Shown one piece after another: positions 17,781 through 25,927 of a DNA stretch of 64,000 nucleotides. Made by a program: the position numbers and the translations under genes. The stretch is taken from positions 372,001-436,000 of the forward strand of contig CAVXVZ010000003.1 of the NCBI GenBank assembly GCA_963765375.1. The letters are read 5' to 3'. The first letter of the stretch is position 1, and every line of letters starts with the position of its first letter. The notes below the pieces were generated by a model. It ran no database searches and was not told the DNA's origin. It worked only from the letters and a program-made list of their open reading frames with translations. This DNA comes from Roseiarcus sp963765375 (lineage in GTDB: Bacteria; Pseudomonadota; Alphaproteobacteria; Rhizobiales; Beijerinckiaceae).

Positions 17781-19394
17781 CAGCCTGTCGGACTGAGTCC
17801 TTGCAGCTGGTCTTTGAAACCGGCCTACCCGCGTTGCGGCGGCGGTCGGCGCCCTGTTGAGCTTTGTGGGCGTTGCGATTGAGTTTGTTGGATCGGCGAT
17901 GGAGCTGGATCTTCTCTGCGCCGGGGCGCCCCGCCTTCAATAGGCGGGGGCGAGGGCGAACATTCGCTTCATGTTCCAGGCCATGGTCACGAGGCTCCAC
18001 TCGCCGCGCACTTTTTCGAGCCCGCGCAGTGAAAATTGACGGAACCCGAGCACGGATTTGATGATGCCGAACACCGGTTCGGGGGTCTGTTTGCGCAGGG
18101 CGTAGAGCGCCCGGCCTCGAGGCGTCTTCAAACGATGCGCCATCGCCTCGACCGGCGTCGGATTGTCCGGCGCGGCCGGCGCCGGCTCGAAGCGCTCGGC
18201 CAAAGGCGGATGGTGCGGCTGGCGGCCCATCGCGATCGCCGGTTCGATTCCCGCCTCTTCGCAAGCCTCGACATTGCCCGCGCTGAAATAGCCGGTGTCC
18301 GCCAGCAGAGTTTCGGCCTCGCCCAAGGCCTCGGGCAAAGCGCCGATCTTGCCCAGCATCGGCTCGACCTGGTTCTTGTCGTTGGGCGCCTGGACCACCT
18401 CGGTCGCCACCACCAGCAGGCTGCCGACGGCGACCGCCGCCTGCGCGTTGTAGCATTGATCGAAGCCGCCGCCGGCCACCGGCATGATGCGCGAGTCTTC
18501 ATCGGTCAGATTGACCTGATCGCTCGGCAGCGGCCCCTCGGGCGGCGGCTGCGGCGCCTTGCCGCCCGGCTTCTTGCCCGTCGCCGCCGTCTTGGCCGCG
18601 CGCGCCGCCATTTTGGCTTCATGTTCCGCCAATTCGCGCGCGTGGCGCTCCCTGGCGCGCGCCTCGATCTTGGCGCGCGCCTCGGCGATCTTGCCCAGAC
18701 GCTCCTCGCGCCGCGCCAGTTCGTCGGGAATCGACATGCCGTCGGGAAGGTCCGCCAAGTCCGCCGCCTCGGCCTTGGCCATCAAATCGGCGACCTCGCC
18801 CTTCAGTTGCGCCTCGATCTTGCCCGCATGCTCATAGGAAAGCGCGCTGTGCCGGCTGGCGTTGGCGTGAATCTTCGTCCCGTCGAGGCCGATGGTTCCC
18901 ATCTTCAGCACGCCCATCTCGCGCGCAAGCAGCAACACTTGGACGAACAGCCCCTCGATCGGTTTGAGAAAACGCCGGCGAAACGTCGCCAGCGTGTCGT
19001 GGTCGGGATGATCGTTGGCCGCGATGAAACGAAACGCCACCGAGTCATACGTCGCCCGCTCCAGCTTGCGGCTCGAAAACACCCCCGTCGCGTAGCCGTA
19101 AACAAGAAGACCCACCAACACCCTGGGATGGTAGGACGCCGAACCCGAGCCGCGATACTCGCCACTCATCGCGCGAAGGTCGAGCCCGTCGATCACTTCA
19201 ACCACAAAGCGCGCCAAATGCTTCTCTGGCAGCCACTCGTCCACCGAAGGCGGCAGAAGATAACCCGTCTGCCGATCAATCGTGCGGAAATTGCTCATGC
19301 GCAGGCTCAAGGCGAATCAATGCCGCAATTCTAACTCGCCAAATCTCGCCTGTCCCTTCCAAACCGCCAACGTCCCGCTAAGTCCGACAGGCTG
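17781..19394. mobile_element. IS1182-type insertion sequence, copy B (1614 bases)
   Basis: This copy has the same ends as copy A (CAGCCTGTCGGACT at 17781-17794, complement at 19381-19394) and is flanked by CTAG at 17777-17780 and 19395-19398. Rejoining the split methyltransferase through a single CTAG restores its frame, which proves the 4-base duplication. Its orientation is the same as copy A, so the two form 1.6-kb direct repeats about 6.3 kb apart. Confidence 0.93.
17937..19310 (-). CDS. IS1182-family transposase (copy B)
   Basis: A 457-residue transposase, nearly identical to the one at 9997-11370. It differs in reading KIHANAS instead of KIYANAS, EAADLADLP instead of EAADAADLP, and DEDSRIMP instead of DEDLRIMP. 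His is what is usually found at the first of these in the family as I recall it, so copy B may be closer to the ancestral form; that is weak inference. The frame and all core motifs are intact. Confidence 0.92.
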   Translation of the reverse strand: MSLRMSNFRTIDRQTGYLLPPSVDEWLPEKHLARFVVEVIDGLDLRAMSGEYRGSGSASYHPRVLVGLLVYGYATGVFSSRKLERATYDSVAFRFIAANDHPDHDTLATFRRRFLKPIEGLFVQVLLLAREMGVLKMGTIGLDGTKIHANASRHSALSYEHAGKIEAQLKGEVADLMAKAEAADLADLPDGMSIPDELARREERLGKIAEARAKIEARARERHARELAEHEAKMAARAAKTAATGKKPGGKAPQPPPEGPLPSDQVNLTDEDSRIMPVAGGGFDQCYNAQAAVAVGSLLVVATEVVQAPNDKNQVEPMLGKIGALPEALGEAETLLADTGYFSAGNVEACEEAGIEPAIAMGRQPHHPPLAERFEPAPAAPDNPTPVEAMAHRLKTPRGRALYALRKQTPEPVFGIIKSVLGFRQFSLRGLEKVRGEWSLVTMAWNMKRMFALAPAY

Positions 19395-19971
19395 CTAGGA
19401 CATCGCCTAACCCAACGGCATCGTATCGCGCCACAGGCAACCCGCTGCACGTCTCGGGTCCATCGAGCGCGAAAGTCCCGATGATGACATGACCGTTGTT
19501 GCGAAGCGCCCGCCGTAACCTCGCAACGTAGGCGACCCGGTCGCCCTCGTCGGTCAAGAAATGGAACGCCGCCCGATCGTGCCAAATGTCGTAGGTCCGG
19601 GTCGGCTCCCACGTCGTGGCGTCGGCGATAAGCCAATGCACGCGACGCGCCTTCTCGCCAATCCGATTCTGCGCGGCGGAAAGAGCCGCCCCCGACAGGT
19701 CGAGCACCGTCACGTCCGTATAGCCTCGCGAAACCAGCGTATCCACAAGGCGCGATGCGCCGCCGCCGATATCGATTATCGCCGAACCTGAAGCGGCGCC
19801 GGCAAACTCGATGAGCTCCAAGGACGGCTCGGGACTTTCTTGGAACCAGCTGACCTCGCCCTCTCCCTTTGTCGTGTAGACGTTTTCCCAATGGGCCTGA
19901 CGGTCCGCCGTGTTCATGCGTAACCTCCTCCCGATATATCCATAGTCAGGCATCACGGGGATTCGTCCAAT

Positions 19972-20769
19972 ATGGTAACGCCGCCCATTCTCGCCAACAA
20001 GCTCACGTCCGCCGCGTCGGTGTTCACACCTGCGGCGCTACTGCGCGAAGCGCGGCGGCAAAAGGGCTTGGCAGATGTCAAAGCGCCTCCGGTCTGCATT
20101 CTCGATCCCGATGGAGACTTGATCCGGCGATTACGGCAGACGGGAGCAACGGCCCCCTTGGCCGATTGGCCCTGTTACCATACCGAACTGGACACTTTCG
20201 ACCTCGGCCCCCGTCGGGTCGGGATCATTGGTCGCGTGGTCGGCGCATCTTTCGCTGTCCTTGTCGCCGAAGAACTATTCGCCTGCGGCTGCCGCTTGCT
20301 CATAAGCGTGACTTCGGCAGGCCAAATTACCCCGTCGGGGCCTCCACCTTATTTCGTTGTTATCGACCGCGCCTTGCGCGATGAAGGCACGAGCTATCAT
20401 TACGCGCCGCCGTCAGAATTTTCCGAAGCTGACCGCGACATTGTCAAGGTCGCGGCGAACGCGCTGGAAAACGCGAAACTAAATGGTGTCGTCGGCGCAA
20501 GTTGGACAACGGATGCCCCCTTCCGTGAAACCGCCGAAGCCATCAATGCGGCGCGGCGCAAAGGCGTTCTCGCCGTCGAAATGGAGGCAGCGGCTCTCTA
20601 CGCCTTCGCTCGGGCGGCAGGCGTTCACGTCCTCTGTCTTGCGCACGTCACGAACACAATGGGGCAAGCCGGCGACGACTTCGAGAAAGGCGAGGCGGAC
20701 GGAACGAAGGACGCTCTCGCCGTCCTGGAAACCGTGGTAGGCGCGCTCGCCGCCTCGTACCTGAGGTAG
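19972..20769 (+). CDS. Nucleoside phosphorylase family protein
   Basis: A 265-residue protein of the PNP/UDP phosphorylase superfamily, which splits nucleosides with phosphate to free base and sugar 1-phosphate. The phosphate/base site appears in ISVTSAGQITPSGPPPYFVVID, and the signature GVLAVEMEAAALYAFARAAGV (near residues 200-220) holds the Glu-Met-Glu that binds ribose. ASWTTDAPFRET matches the nucleoside loop of uridine-phosphorylase-like members. A GGGG lies about twelve bases before the ATG. The gene is divergent from the split methyltransferase, 54 bases away. The base specificity is not clear. Confidence 0.8.
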   Translation: MVTPPILANKLTSAASVFTPAALLREARRQKGLADVKAPPVCILDPDGDLIRRLRQTGATAPLADWPCYHTELDTFDLGPRRVGIIGRVVGASFAVLVAEELFACGCRLLISVTSAGQITPSGPPPYFVVIDRALRDEGTSYHYAPPSEFSEADRDIVKVAANALENAKLNGVVGASWTTDAPFRETAEAINAARRKGVLAVEMEAAALYAFARAAGVHVLCLAHVTNTMGQAGDDFEKGEADGTKDALAVLETVVGALAASYLR

Positions 20770-20795
20770 CCGCCCGCTTCCGGGCGGGTCTAGCG

Positions 20796-22091
20796 TCAGA
20801 CCTTTGATGAATATGGCTGCCTCGTTCCCTCGATCAAAATCGCCCGGAAATCGTCGACGTTGGTCAGCGTAGGCCCGGTGACGACGAGGTCGCCAAGCGC
20901 GGCGAAGAGGGAATAGGAATCGTTATCGTCGAGGCAGGCCCGCGCGTCGAGCCCTTTCGCCCGGGCGCGGGCGAGCGTGTCGGGCGCGACGATCGCGCCG
21001 GCGTTGTCCTCGCCGCCGTCGATGCCGTCGGTGTCGGCGGCGAGCGCATAGACGGCCGGAGCGCCGTCGAGCGCGATCGCAAGCGAGAGCGCGAACTCGC
21101 TGTTGCGGCCGCCGCGGCCTTTGCCGCGGATCGTCACCGTCGTCTCGCCGCCGGAGAGGAGAACGCAGGGCGGCCGCACGGGCTCGCCGTGCCGCGCGGC
21201 CGAGAGCGCGACGCCCGCATGGACGATCGCGCATTCGCGCGCCTCGCCCTCGATGGCGTCGCCGAGAATGAGGGGAGAGAAGCCCGCCTCGCGTGCTTTG
21301 GCGGCGGCGGCGAGGAGCGAGCCGCGCGGCGTTGCGACGAGGCGATTCTCGACCCCAGCGAGCCGCGGGTCGCCGGGCTTCGGCGTCTCGTTCAAGGGAT
21401 CGGCGAGATGGGCGGCGACGCGCGCCGGGACGTCGATTCCATATCGCGCCAGCACCTCGCGCGCCTGCGCCAGCGTCGTCGTATCCGCGACCGTCGGCCC
21501 GGATGCGATCACCGACAGGTCGTCGCCGGGCACGTCGGAGATGATGAGGGTCGCGACCCGCGCCGGCGCGGCGGCGATCGCGAGCCTTCCGCCCTTGATC
21601 GCCGAGAGATGCTTGCGCAAAGCATTCATCTCGTCGATGCGCGCGCCGCTGTTCAAGAGCGCGCGGGTGACCGCCTGCTTGTCGGCGAGCGTGACGTCGC
21701 CGGCCGGCAGCGTGAGCAGCGCCGACCCGCCGCCGGAAATGAGCGCGAGCACGAGATCGTCGCTGGTGAGGCCATGCATCATCGCCAGGATTTCGGCTGC
21801 GCCCGCCATCCCGGCGGCGTCGGGGTTCGGATGCCCGGCCTCGACGACGCGAATCCGCGTCGTCGGCGCGCCATGGCCGACGCGGGTGACGACCAGCCCT
21901 TCGAGCGGGCCCCGCCAATGCTTCTCGACCGCCGCGGCCATCGACGCCGCCGCCTTGCCGGCGCCGACGACGATCGTTCGTCCCTTCGGCGGCTTGGGCA
22001 AGTGCGCCGGCACGATCAGCGCCGGATCGGCGGCCGCCACAGCGGCGTCGAACAGCGAACGCAACAAGGCGCGGGGACCGGACGCCGTCAT
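20796..22091 (-). CDS. Glycerate 2-kinase (MOFRL family)
   Basis: A 431-residue kinase of the GckA/TtuD family, which phosphorylates D-glycerate to 2-phosphoglycerate and feeds serine-cycle or glyoxylate carbon into glycolysis. The N-terminal domain has TIVVGAGKAAASMAAAVE and ALISGGGSALLTLPAG (the nucleotide loop); the MOFRL C-terminal domain has LLSGGETTVTIRGKGRGGRN (20 residues) and LAADTDGIDGGEDNAGA. The ATG at 22091 overlaps the nagA stop by four bases (ATGA), indicating translational coupling; the longer frame to 22136 is rejected for that reason. Older annotations call this family hydroxypyruvate reductase. Confidence 0.9.
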   Translation of the reverse strand: MTASGPRALLRSLFDAAVAAADPALIVPAHLPKPPKGRTIVVGAGKAAASMAAAVEKHWRGPLEGLVVTRVGHGAPTTRIRVVEAGHPNPDAAGMAGAAEILAMMHGLTSDDLVLALISGGGSALLTLPAGDVTLADKQAVTRALLNSGARIDEMNALRKHLSAIKGGRLAIAAAPARVATLIISDVPGDDLSVIASGPTVADTTTLAQAREVLARYGIDVPARVAAHLADPLNETPKPGDPRLAGVENRLVATPRGSLLAAAAKAREAGFSPLILGDAIEGEARECAIVHAGVALSAARHGEPVRPPCVLLSGGETTVTIRGKGRGGRNSEFALSLAIALDGAPAVYALAADTDGIDGGEDNAGAIVAPDTLARARAKGLDARACLDDNDSYSLFAALGDLVVTGPTLTNVDDFRAILIEGTRQPYSSKV

Positions 22092-23242
22092 GGCGGCGCC
22101 GCTTCGATCTCCGCAAGCCCGCGCCCGCCCGTCCAAACCTCCGCCACCTGAAGGTCGTCGGTCAGATGGACGAGATCGGCGCCGGAGCCGGGCTTGATCC
22201 GGCCCATCCGGTCGTCCACGCCCAAAAGTCGAGCCGGGGTCAGCGTCGCCATCATCAGCGCCTCGGCGAGCGGAATCTCGAGCGTGCGCACGACATACTC
22301 GACCGCGTCGCGCATCGTGATCGCCGCGCCGGCGAGCGTGCCGTCCTCGGCGACGAGCTTGTGCCCAACGCGCCTCATCCGCCGCCCCTGCAGTTCGAAC
22401 ACCTCCGGGCCGCCGGCTGCGGGGGGCATGGCGTCGGAGACGAGGGCGACGCCGCGTGCGCCCTTGGCGGCGATCGCCGCGCGATAGGCGGCGGGGTGGG
22501 CGTGCTCGCCGTCGGCGATGAGGCCGCAGACGATGCGCGGATCGGCGAGCGCCGCGCCGACGACCCCCGGCGCGCGCGAGGCGAGCTGGCTCATCGCATT
22601 ATAGAGATGGGTCACCGCGCTCGCGCCGGCGCCGAAGACGCTTCCCGCTTCCTCGGCGCTGGCGTCCGAGTGGCCGAGGCTGACGACGATTCCCGCCTTC
22701 GCCAGGCGCGCGATCCGCTCGAGCGGGACCGAGGCCGGGGCAAGCGTGACCGCCATGACGCCCGCGCGCATGCCGATCAGCGCGTCGGCGTCCTCTTGCT
22801 TCATCGGGCGAATGAATTGCGCCGGATGCACGCCCTTGCGCTTAGGATCAATGAATGGCCCTTCGACATGGACTCCGAGCGCGCCGGGTACGCGCTTCTG
22901 CGCCTCGCGCGCCGCCGCCAGCGCCTGCGTCAGCACCCGCGGCGCATCGGTCACGACCGTCGGCAAAAACCCGGTGACGCCGGCGCGCCGATGCGCGGCG
23001 GCGATCGCAGCGATCCCCTCCACGGTCGGCTCCGCGTTGAACAGAACGCCGCCGCCGCCGTTGATCTGCCAATCGATGAAGCCGGGGGCGAGTATTCCGC
23101 CGCCGAGGTCGTGCTGCTCGCCGCCGCGGGGGCGGTCGTCGAAGCGGGTGAGCGCCTGGATCGAATCGCCTTCGATCACGAGCGCGAGGTCGTCGTGCAG
23201 CCGTTCGCCGTCAAAGATGCGCGCGCCGGCGAGCACTTTCAT
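22088..23242 (-). CDS. nagA: N-acetylglucosamine-6-phosphate deacetylase
   Basis: A 384-residue amidohydrolase that removes acetate from GlcNAc-6-phosphate. Metal and catalytic residues are visible: Glu in HVEGPFIDPKRKGVH, His in VSLGHSDASAEEA, His in AVTHLYNAMSQLASR, and the catalytic Asp in ALVSDAMPPAAGGPE. ILAPGFIDWQINGGGGVLFN is the N-terminal family block. It overlaps the kinase gene upstream and the glycerate kinase gene downstream by four bases each. The kinase, deacetylase pair makes a route for recycling or catabolism of GlcNAc from peptidoglycan or chitin; a NagB deaminase is not in this window. Confidence 0.93.
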   Translation of the reverse strand: MKVLAGARIFDGERLHDDLALVIEGDSIQALTRFDDRPRGGEQHDLGGGILAPGFIDWQINGGGGVLFNAEPTVEGIAAIAAAHRRAGVTGFLPTVVTDAPRVLTQALAAAREAQKRVPGALGVHVEGPFIDPKRKGVHPAQFIRPMKQEDADALIGMRAGVMAVTLAPASVPLERIARLAKAGIVVSLGHSDASAEEAGSVFGAGASAVTHLYNAMSQLASRAPGVVGAALADPRIVCGLIADGEHAHPAAYRAAIAAKGARGVALVSDAMPPAAGGPEVFELQGRRMRRVGHKLVAEDGTLAGAAITMRDAVEYVVRTLEIPLAEALMMATLTPARLLGVDDRMGRIKPGSGADLVHLTDDLQVAEVWTGGRGLAEIEAAPP

Positions 23243-24132
23243 TGCGCGGCTTCCCTCTGCGCCGCGATGACTCCGCCGACCATGAGGATCGCGCCGTCGG
23301 TCGCGTCGTGCAGCGGAGGCGAGAGCAGCGCCGCGACCTCGGGCTCGAGATAGCGCCGCAAGGCTTCGCCCGCGCCGCCGACCAGCGCGACCCGCTCCGC
23401 CCCGAGCGCGACCGCGCCGCGCGCCAGAGCGCCGATCGCGCGCGCCGCCCGAGCGGCGATGTCGAGCGCGATCCGGTCGCCCTCGGCGGCGCGGCTGAAG
23501 ACGCCGGGCGCGAAAGCGCCGAAATCACCGGGCTTCGCGTCCCGCGCCCAGCGCATCATGGCGACTGCGTCGCCGTCGAAGCGAGCGATGATGTCGCCGG
23601 TGAGCGCGCTCGCCGGCCCGAGGCGGTCGAAGGCGCGCATCGCCGCGCGCAGCGCCTCGAGGCCGATGTGCGCGCCCGCCCCGCCGTCGCCGAGCGTGAA
23701 GCCGCGTCCGCCGATGATGGTTTCCTTTCCCCTCACCCGGGCGATCGCGGCCGATCCGGTGCCGGCGATCACCAGTCCGCCGTCGGCGCCGGCATGGGCG
23801 CCGATGCATGCGGTCACAGCGTCGTTCGCCGCCCGCATGAGCCGATAACCCGGAAAGGCCTCGACGACCCGCGCCGCGTCGGTTGGGTCCTCGATTCCCG
23901 CAAGGCCCAAGCCGATCGCGATCCGCGCCCGGTCGGCGTCCGCGAGCCCAGCCTTGCCTATGGCCTCGCCGACGACCGCGCGCAATGCCGCGATCGCGGC
24001 GGCGAAATCGACGTGGATGTTTGCCGCCGCCCCGCTTGCCTCCACGAGCGCTTTGCCATCGGCGTCGCGCACCCGTGCGCGGCAGCGGGTCGCGCCGCCG
24101 TCGATCCCGAGCGCCAGAGGAGCGCCGGTCAT
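23239..24132 (-). CDS. BadF/BadG-type N-acetylglucosamine kinase
   Basis: A 297-residue ASKHA-fold sugar kinase. The ATP-binding phosphate-1 motif is LGIDGGATRCRARVRD at the N-terminus; GLVIAGTGSAAIARV and GRGFTLGDGGAGAHIGLEAL are the typical GlcNAc-kinase blocks of the BadF/BadG/BcrA family. It phosphorylates GlcNAc to GlcNAc-6-phosphate for the downstream NagA, which its gene overlaps by four bases; it also overlaps pcp by four bases. The neighbours support GlcNAc rather than glucosamine as the substrate, but that is inference. Confidence 0.87.
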   Translation of the reverse strand: MTGAPLALGIDGGATRCRARVRDADGKALVEASGAAANIHVDFAAAIAALRAVVGEAIGKAGLADADRARIAIGLGLAGIEDPTDAARVVEAFPGYRLMRAANDAVTACIGAHAGADGGLVIAGTGSAAIARVRGKETIIGGRGFTLGDGGAGAHIGLEALRAAMRAFDRLGPASALTGDIIARFDGDAVAMMRWARDAKPGDFGAFAPGVFSRAAEGDRIALDIAARAARAIGALARGAVALGAERVALVGGAGEALRRYLEPEVAALLSPPLHDATDGAILMVGGVIAAQREAAQ

Positions 24133-24767
24133 GCCGCCTTCGCTCGAACGTCGATCATGGCCGTCGCCGCCGTTCTGAGCGCCCTCGCCGCTTCGGCCGC
24201 TGTGAGCCGCCTCGCGCTCGCCGCCGGCGCGGTTTGTCCCGGCGTCGCCGGCAGATGCACGAAGACGGCGGGCGTCGCGCTTCGCTTGTCGCGCAGGTAT
24301 TGCAGCGCTCCGAAATAGAGATGATTGCAGACGAAGCCCCCGGCGCTCCTCGACACCCGCGCCGGAATTCCCGCCTCTCGTATGGCGCCCGCGATCGCCT
24401 TGACCGGGGCCGCCGCCTCGAGCCGTTCGGGCGCGCCCGCGGAGATCGCGACCCCCTTCCGCGCCACTCCCAGATTGTCGGGCGCTGCGGCGTCATCGAG
24501 GTTGCGCGCGAATCGCTCGACGCAGACGACGCCGCGCCGCGCCGCCTGGCCGGCCATCAGGACCGCCTCCGGCCGGAGGGTCTCGATCGCCCGGATGAGC
24601 TCCGTCACCGAAGCGTCGTAGGCGCAAGGCAAAAGCCGCGCGACCGCCGCGAATTCACCAACGCGCCAGCCGTCGAGCTTCCGCGCCGCTTCCCACGACG
24701 AGTTGACGGCCTCGCCGCCGAACGGCTCGAATCCGGTGACGAGGATGGTTCGTGTCGCGCTCGACAA
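24129..24767 (-). CDS. pcp: Pyroglutamyl-peptidase I
   Basis: A 212-residue cysteine peptidase (family C15) that removes N-terminal pyroglutamate from peptides. The N-terminus ILVTGFEPFGGEAVNSSW is diagnostic. The catalytic residues lie in GQAARRGVVCVERFARN (Glu), SAGGFVCNHLYFGAL (Cys) and AVFVHLPATPGQ (His). The stop overlaps the nagK start by four bases, and the start lies six bases from the stop of the acyl-CoA dehydrogenase upstream, so it is part of a compact run. Together with GlcNAc genes it suggests salvage of peptide and amino-sugar fragments. Confidence 0.93.
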   Translation of the reverse strand: MSSATRTILVTGFEPFGGEAVNSSWEAARKLDGWRVGEFAAVARLLPCAYDASVTELIRAIETLRPEAVLMAGQAARRGVVCVERFARNLDDAAAPDNLGVARKGVAISAGAPERLEAAAPVKAIAGAIREAGIPARVSRSAGGFVCNHLYFGALQYLRDKRSATPAVFVHLPATPGQTAPAASARRLTAAEAARALRTAATAMIDVRAKAA

Positions 24768-24773
24768 GGGTCC

Positions 24774-25922
24774 TCAGGCGAACAGGCTGCCGCGCTCGGC
24801 CAGCCGGCGCACATGAAAGTCGGCGTCGCCATAGGCCGCATCGATCATCGTCAGGCGCTTGAACAGGTGGCCGACCTTATACTCATAAGTCATCGCGATG
24901 CCGCCGTGCATCTGCACCGCCTGCTGGCCGATGAACTTGGCCGAGCGGCCGATTTGCGCCTTCACCGCCGCCATCGCCTTGGCGCGCTCGGCGGAATCGT
25001 TCTCGCTCGCCATCATCGCCGCCAGAAACATCATGCTGCGCGCCTGTTCGAGCGCAACCGTCATGTCGGCGGCGCGGTGCTGCAGCGCCTGGAACGAGCC
25101 GATCGTGACGCCAAACTGCTTGCGCGTCTTGAGATATTCGACCGTCATCGTCAGCGCTTCCGACATCGCGCCGACCGCCTCCGCCGCAAGCGCCGCGATC
25201 GTCTCGTCGGCCGCCCGCTCGATGACGGGAAACGCGCCATCGGGAGCGCCGATGACGTCATGCGGCGCCGCGCGGACACCGGCGAAGGCGATCTCCGCCG
25301 CTCGCTGGCCGTCCTGGGTCGAATAGCCGCGCCGGGTGACGCCAGGAGCGTTGGCGTCGATGAGGAAAAGGCCGATGCCCTCGCGATCGCGCCGCGCGCC
25401 GCCCACTCGCGCCGAGACGATCAGCTTGTCGGCGCTGTCGCCCTGGCCGACCAGCGTCTTTTCTCCATTGAGCACAAAGCCGCCGCCGCCATCCTTGACG
25501 GCGCTTAGGCCCACGTCGTGGAGGTCGAACCCCGATTGCTTCTCCGCATGGGCAAAGCTCAGCCGCGATTCTCCCGCGGCGATCGCGCCGATGAGCTCGG
25601 CGCGCTGATGTTCGCTGGCGCCGTGCTTCAGAAGCGCGCCGCAGAGGACGACGGTCTGAAGATAGGGTTCGAGCGCCAGCGCCTTGCCGAATTGCTGCAT
25701 CACGATCATCGTCTCGACCGCGCCGCCGCCAAAGCCCCCGTCGGCTTCGGCGAAGGGCGCGCCGAGCAGCCCCATATCGGCATAGTCGCGCCATAGCGCG
25801 TCGCTCCACCCTGAAGCGCTCGCCCGATAGCCCTTGCGGGCCTCGAATCCGTACCGCTCGCGCATGAGGCGCGCGACATTGTCGCGCAACTGTTCCTGTT
25901 CGGGGCTGAGTTCGAAATCCAT
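24774..25922 (-). CDS. Acyl-CoA dehydrogenase (second of a pair)
   Basis: A 382-residue FAD-dependent acyl-CoA dehydrogenase starting MDFELSPEQEQLRDNVARLM at 25922. The fold is shown by GLLGAPFAEADGGFGGG, SRLSFAHAEKQSGFD, TRKQFGVTIGSFQALQHRAA, and the C-terminal QAVQMHGGIAMTYEY, where the FAD-binding block ends. The base usually found in QxxGGxGxxxE is replaced by MHGGIAMTYEYKVG, as in many partner subunits. Genes in tandem pairs like this with only five bases between them often form heterotetrameric dehydrogenases, for example on steroid side chains; the substrate is unknown. The longer frame to 26039 lies inside the upstream gene and is rejected. Confidence 0.85.
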   Translation of the reverse strand: MDFELSPEQEQLRDNVARLMRERYGFEARKGYRASASGWSDALWRDYADMGLLGAPFAEADGGFGGGAVETMIVMQQFGKALALEPYLQTVVLCGALLKHGASEHQRAELIGAIAAGESRLSFAHAEKQSGFDLHDVGLSAVKDGGGGFVLNGEKTLVGQGDSADKLIVSARVGGARRDREGIGLFLIDANAPGVTRRGYSTQDGQRAAEIAFAGVRAAPHDVIGAPDGAFPVIERAADETIAALAAEAVGAMSEALTMTVEYLKTRKQFGVTIGSFQALQHRAADMTVALEQARSMMFLAAMMASENDSAERAKAMAAVKAQIGRSAKFIGQQAVQMHGGIAMTYEYKVGHLFKRLTMIDAAYGDADFHVRRLAERGSLFA

Positions 25923-25927
25923 CGCCG

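Larger units (their letters stand above)
17676..19917 (-). pseudogene. Class I SAM methyltransferase gene split by IS1182 copy B
   Basis: The start ATG 19917 has GGAGGAGG six bases upstream. The 5' part encodes HWENVYTTKGEGEVSWFQ, the SAM motif AIIDIGGGASRLVDTLV, TVLDLSGAAL and the WHDRAAFHFLT block, then runs into the element at a CTAG. The 3' part lies beyond the element on the same strand: joining the halves through one CTAG continues the frame as LGDVLGEGFTLIDTRRHEHR, then TPRGSTQRFQF to a TAG at 17676-17678. That ending (HxTPxGxxQxFxF) is the known C-terminus of this family. The reconstructed protein is about 209 residues. It was intact until the insertion; the current product would lack the C-terminal strand and is probably non-functional. 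Confidence 0.85.

Noticed and set aside
9841..19394. Composite transposon bounded by the two IS1182 copies
   Set aside because: Each copy has its own CTAG duplication and the inner genes include core genes (mrcA, dnaN), so independent insertions explain the layout better.
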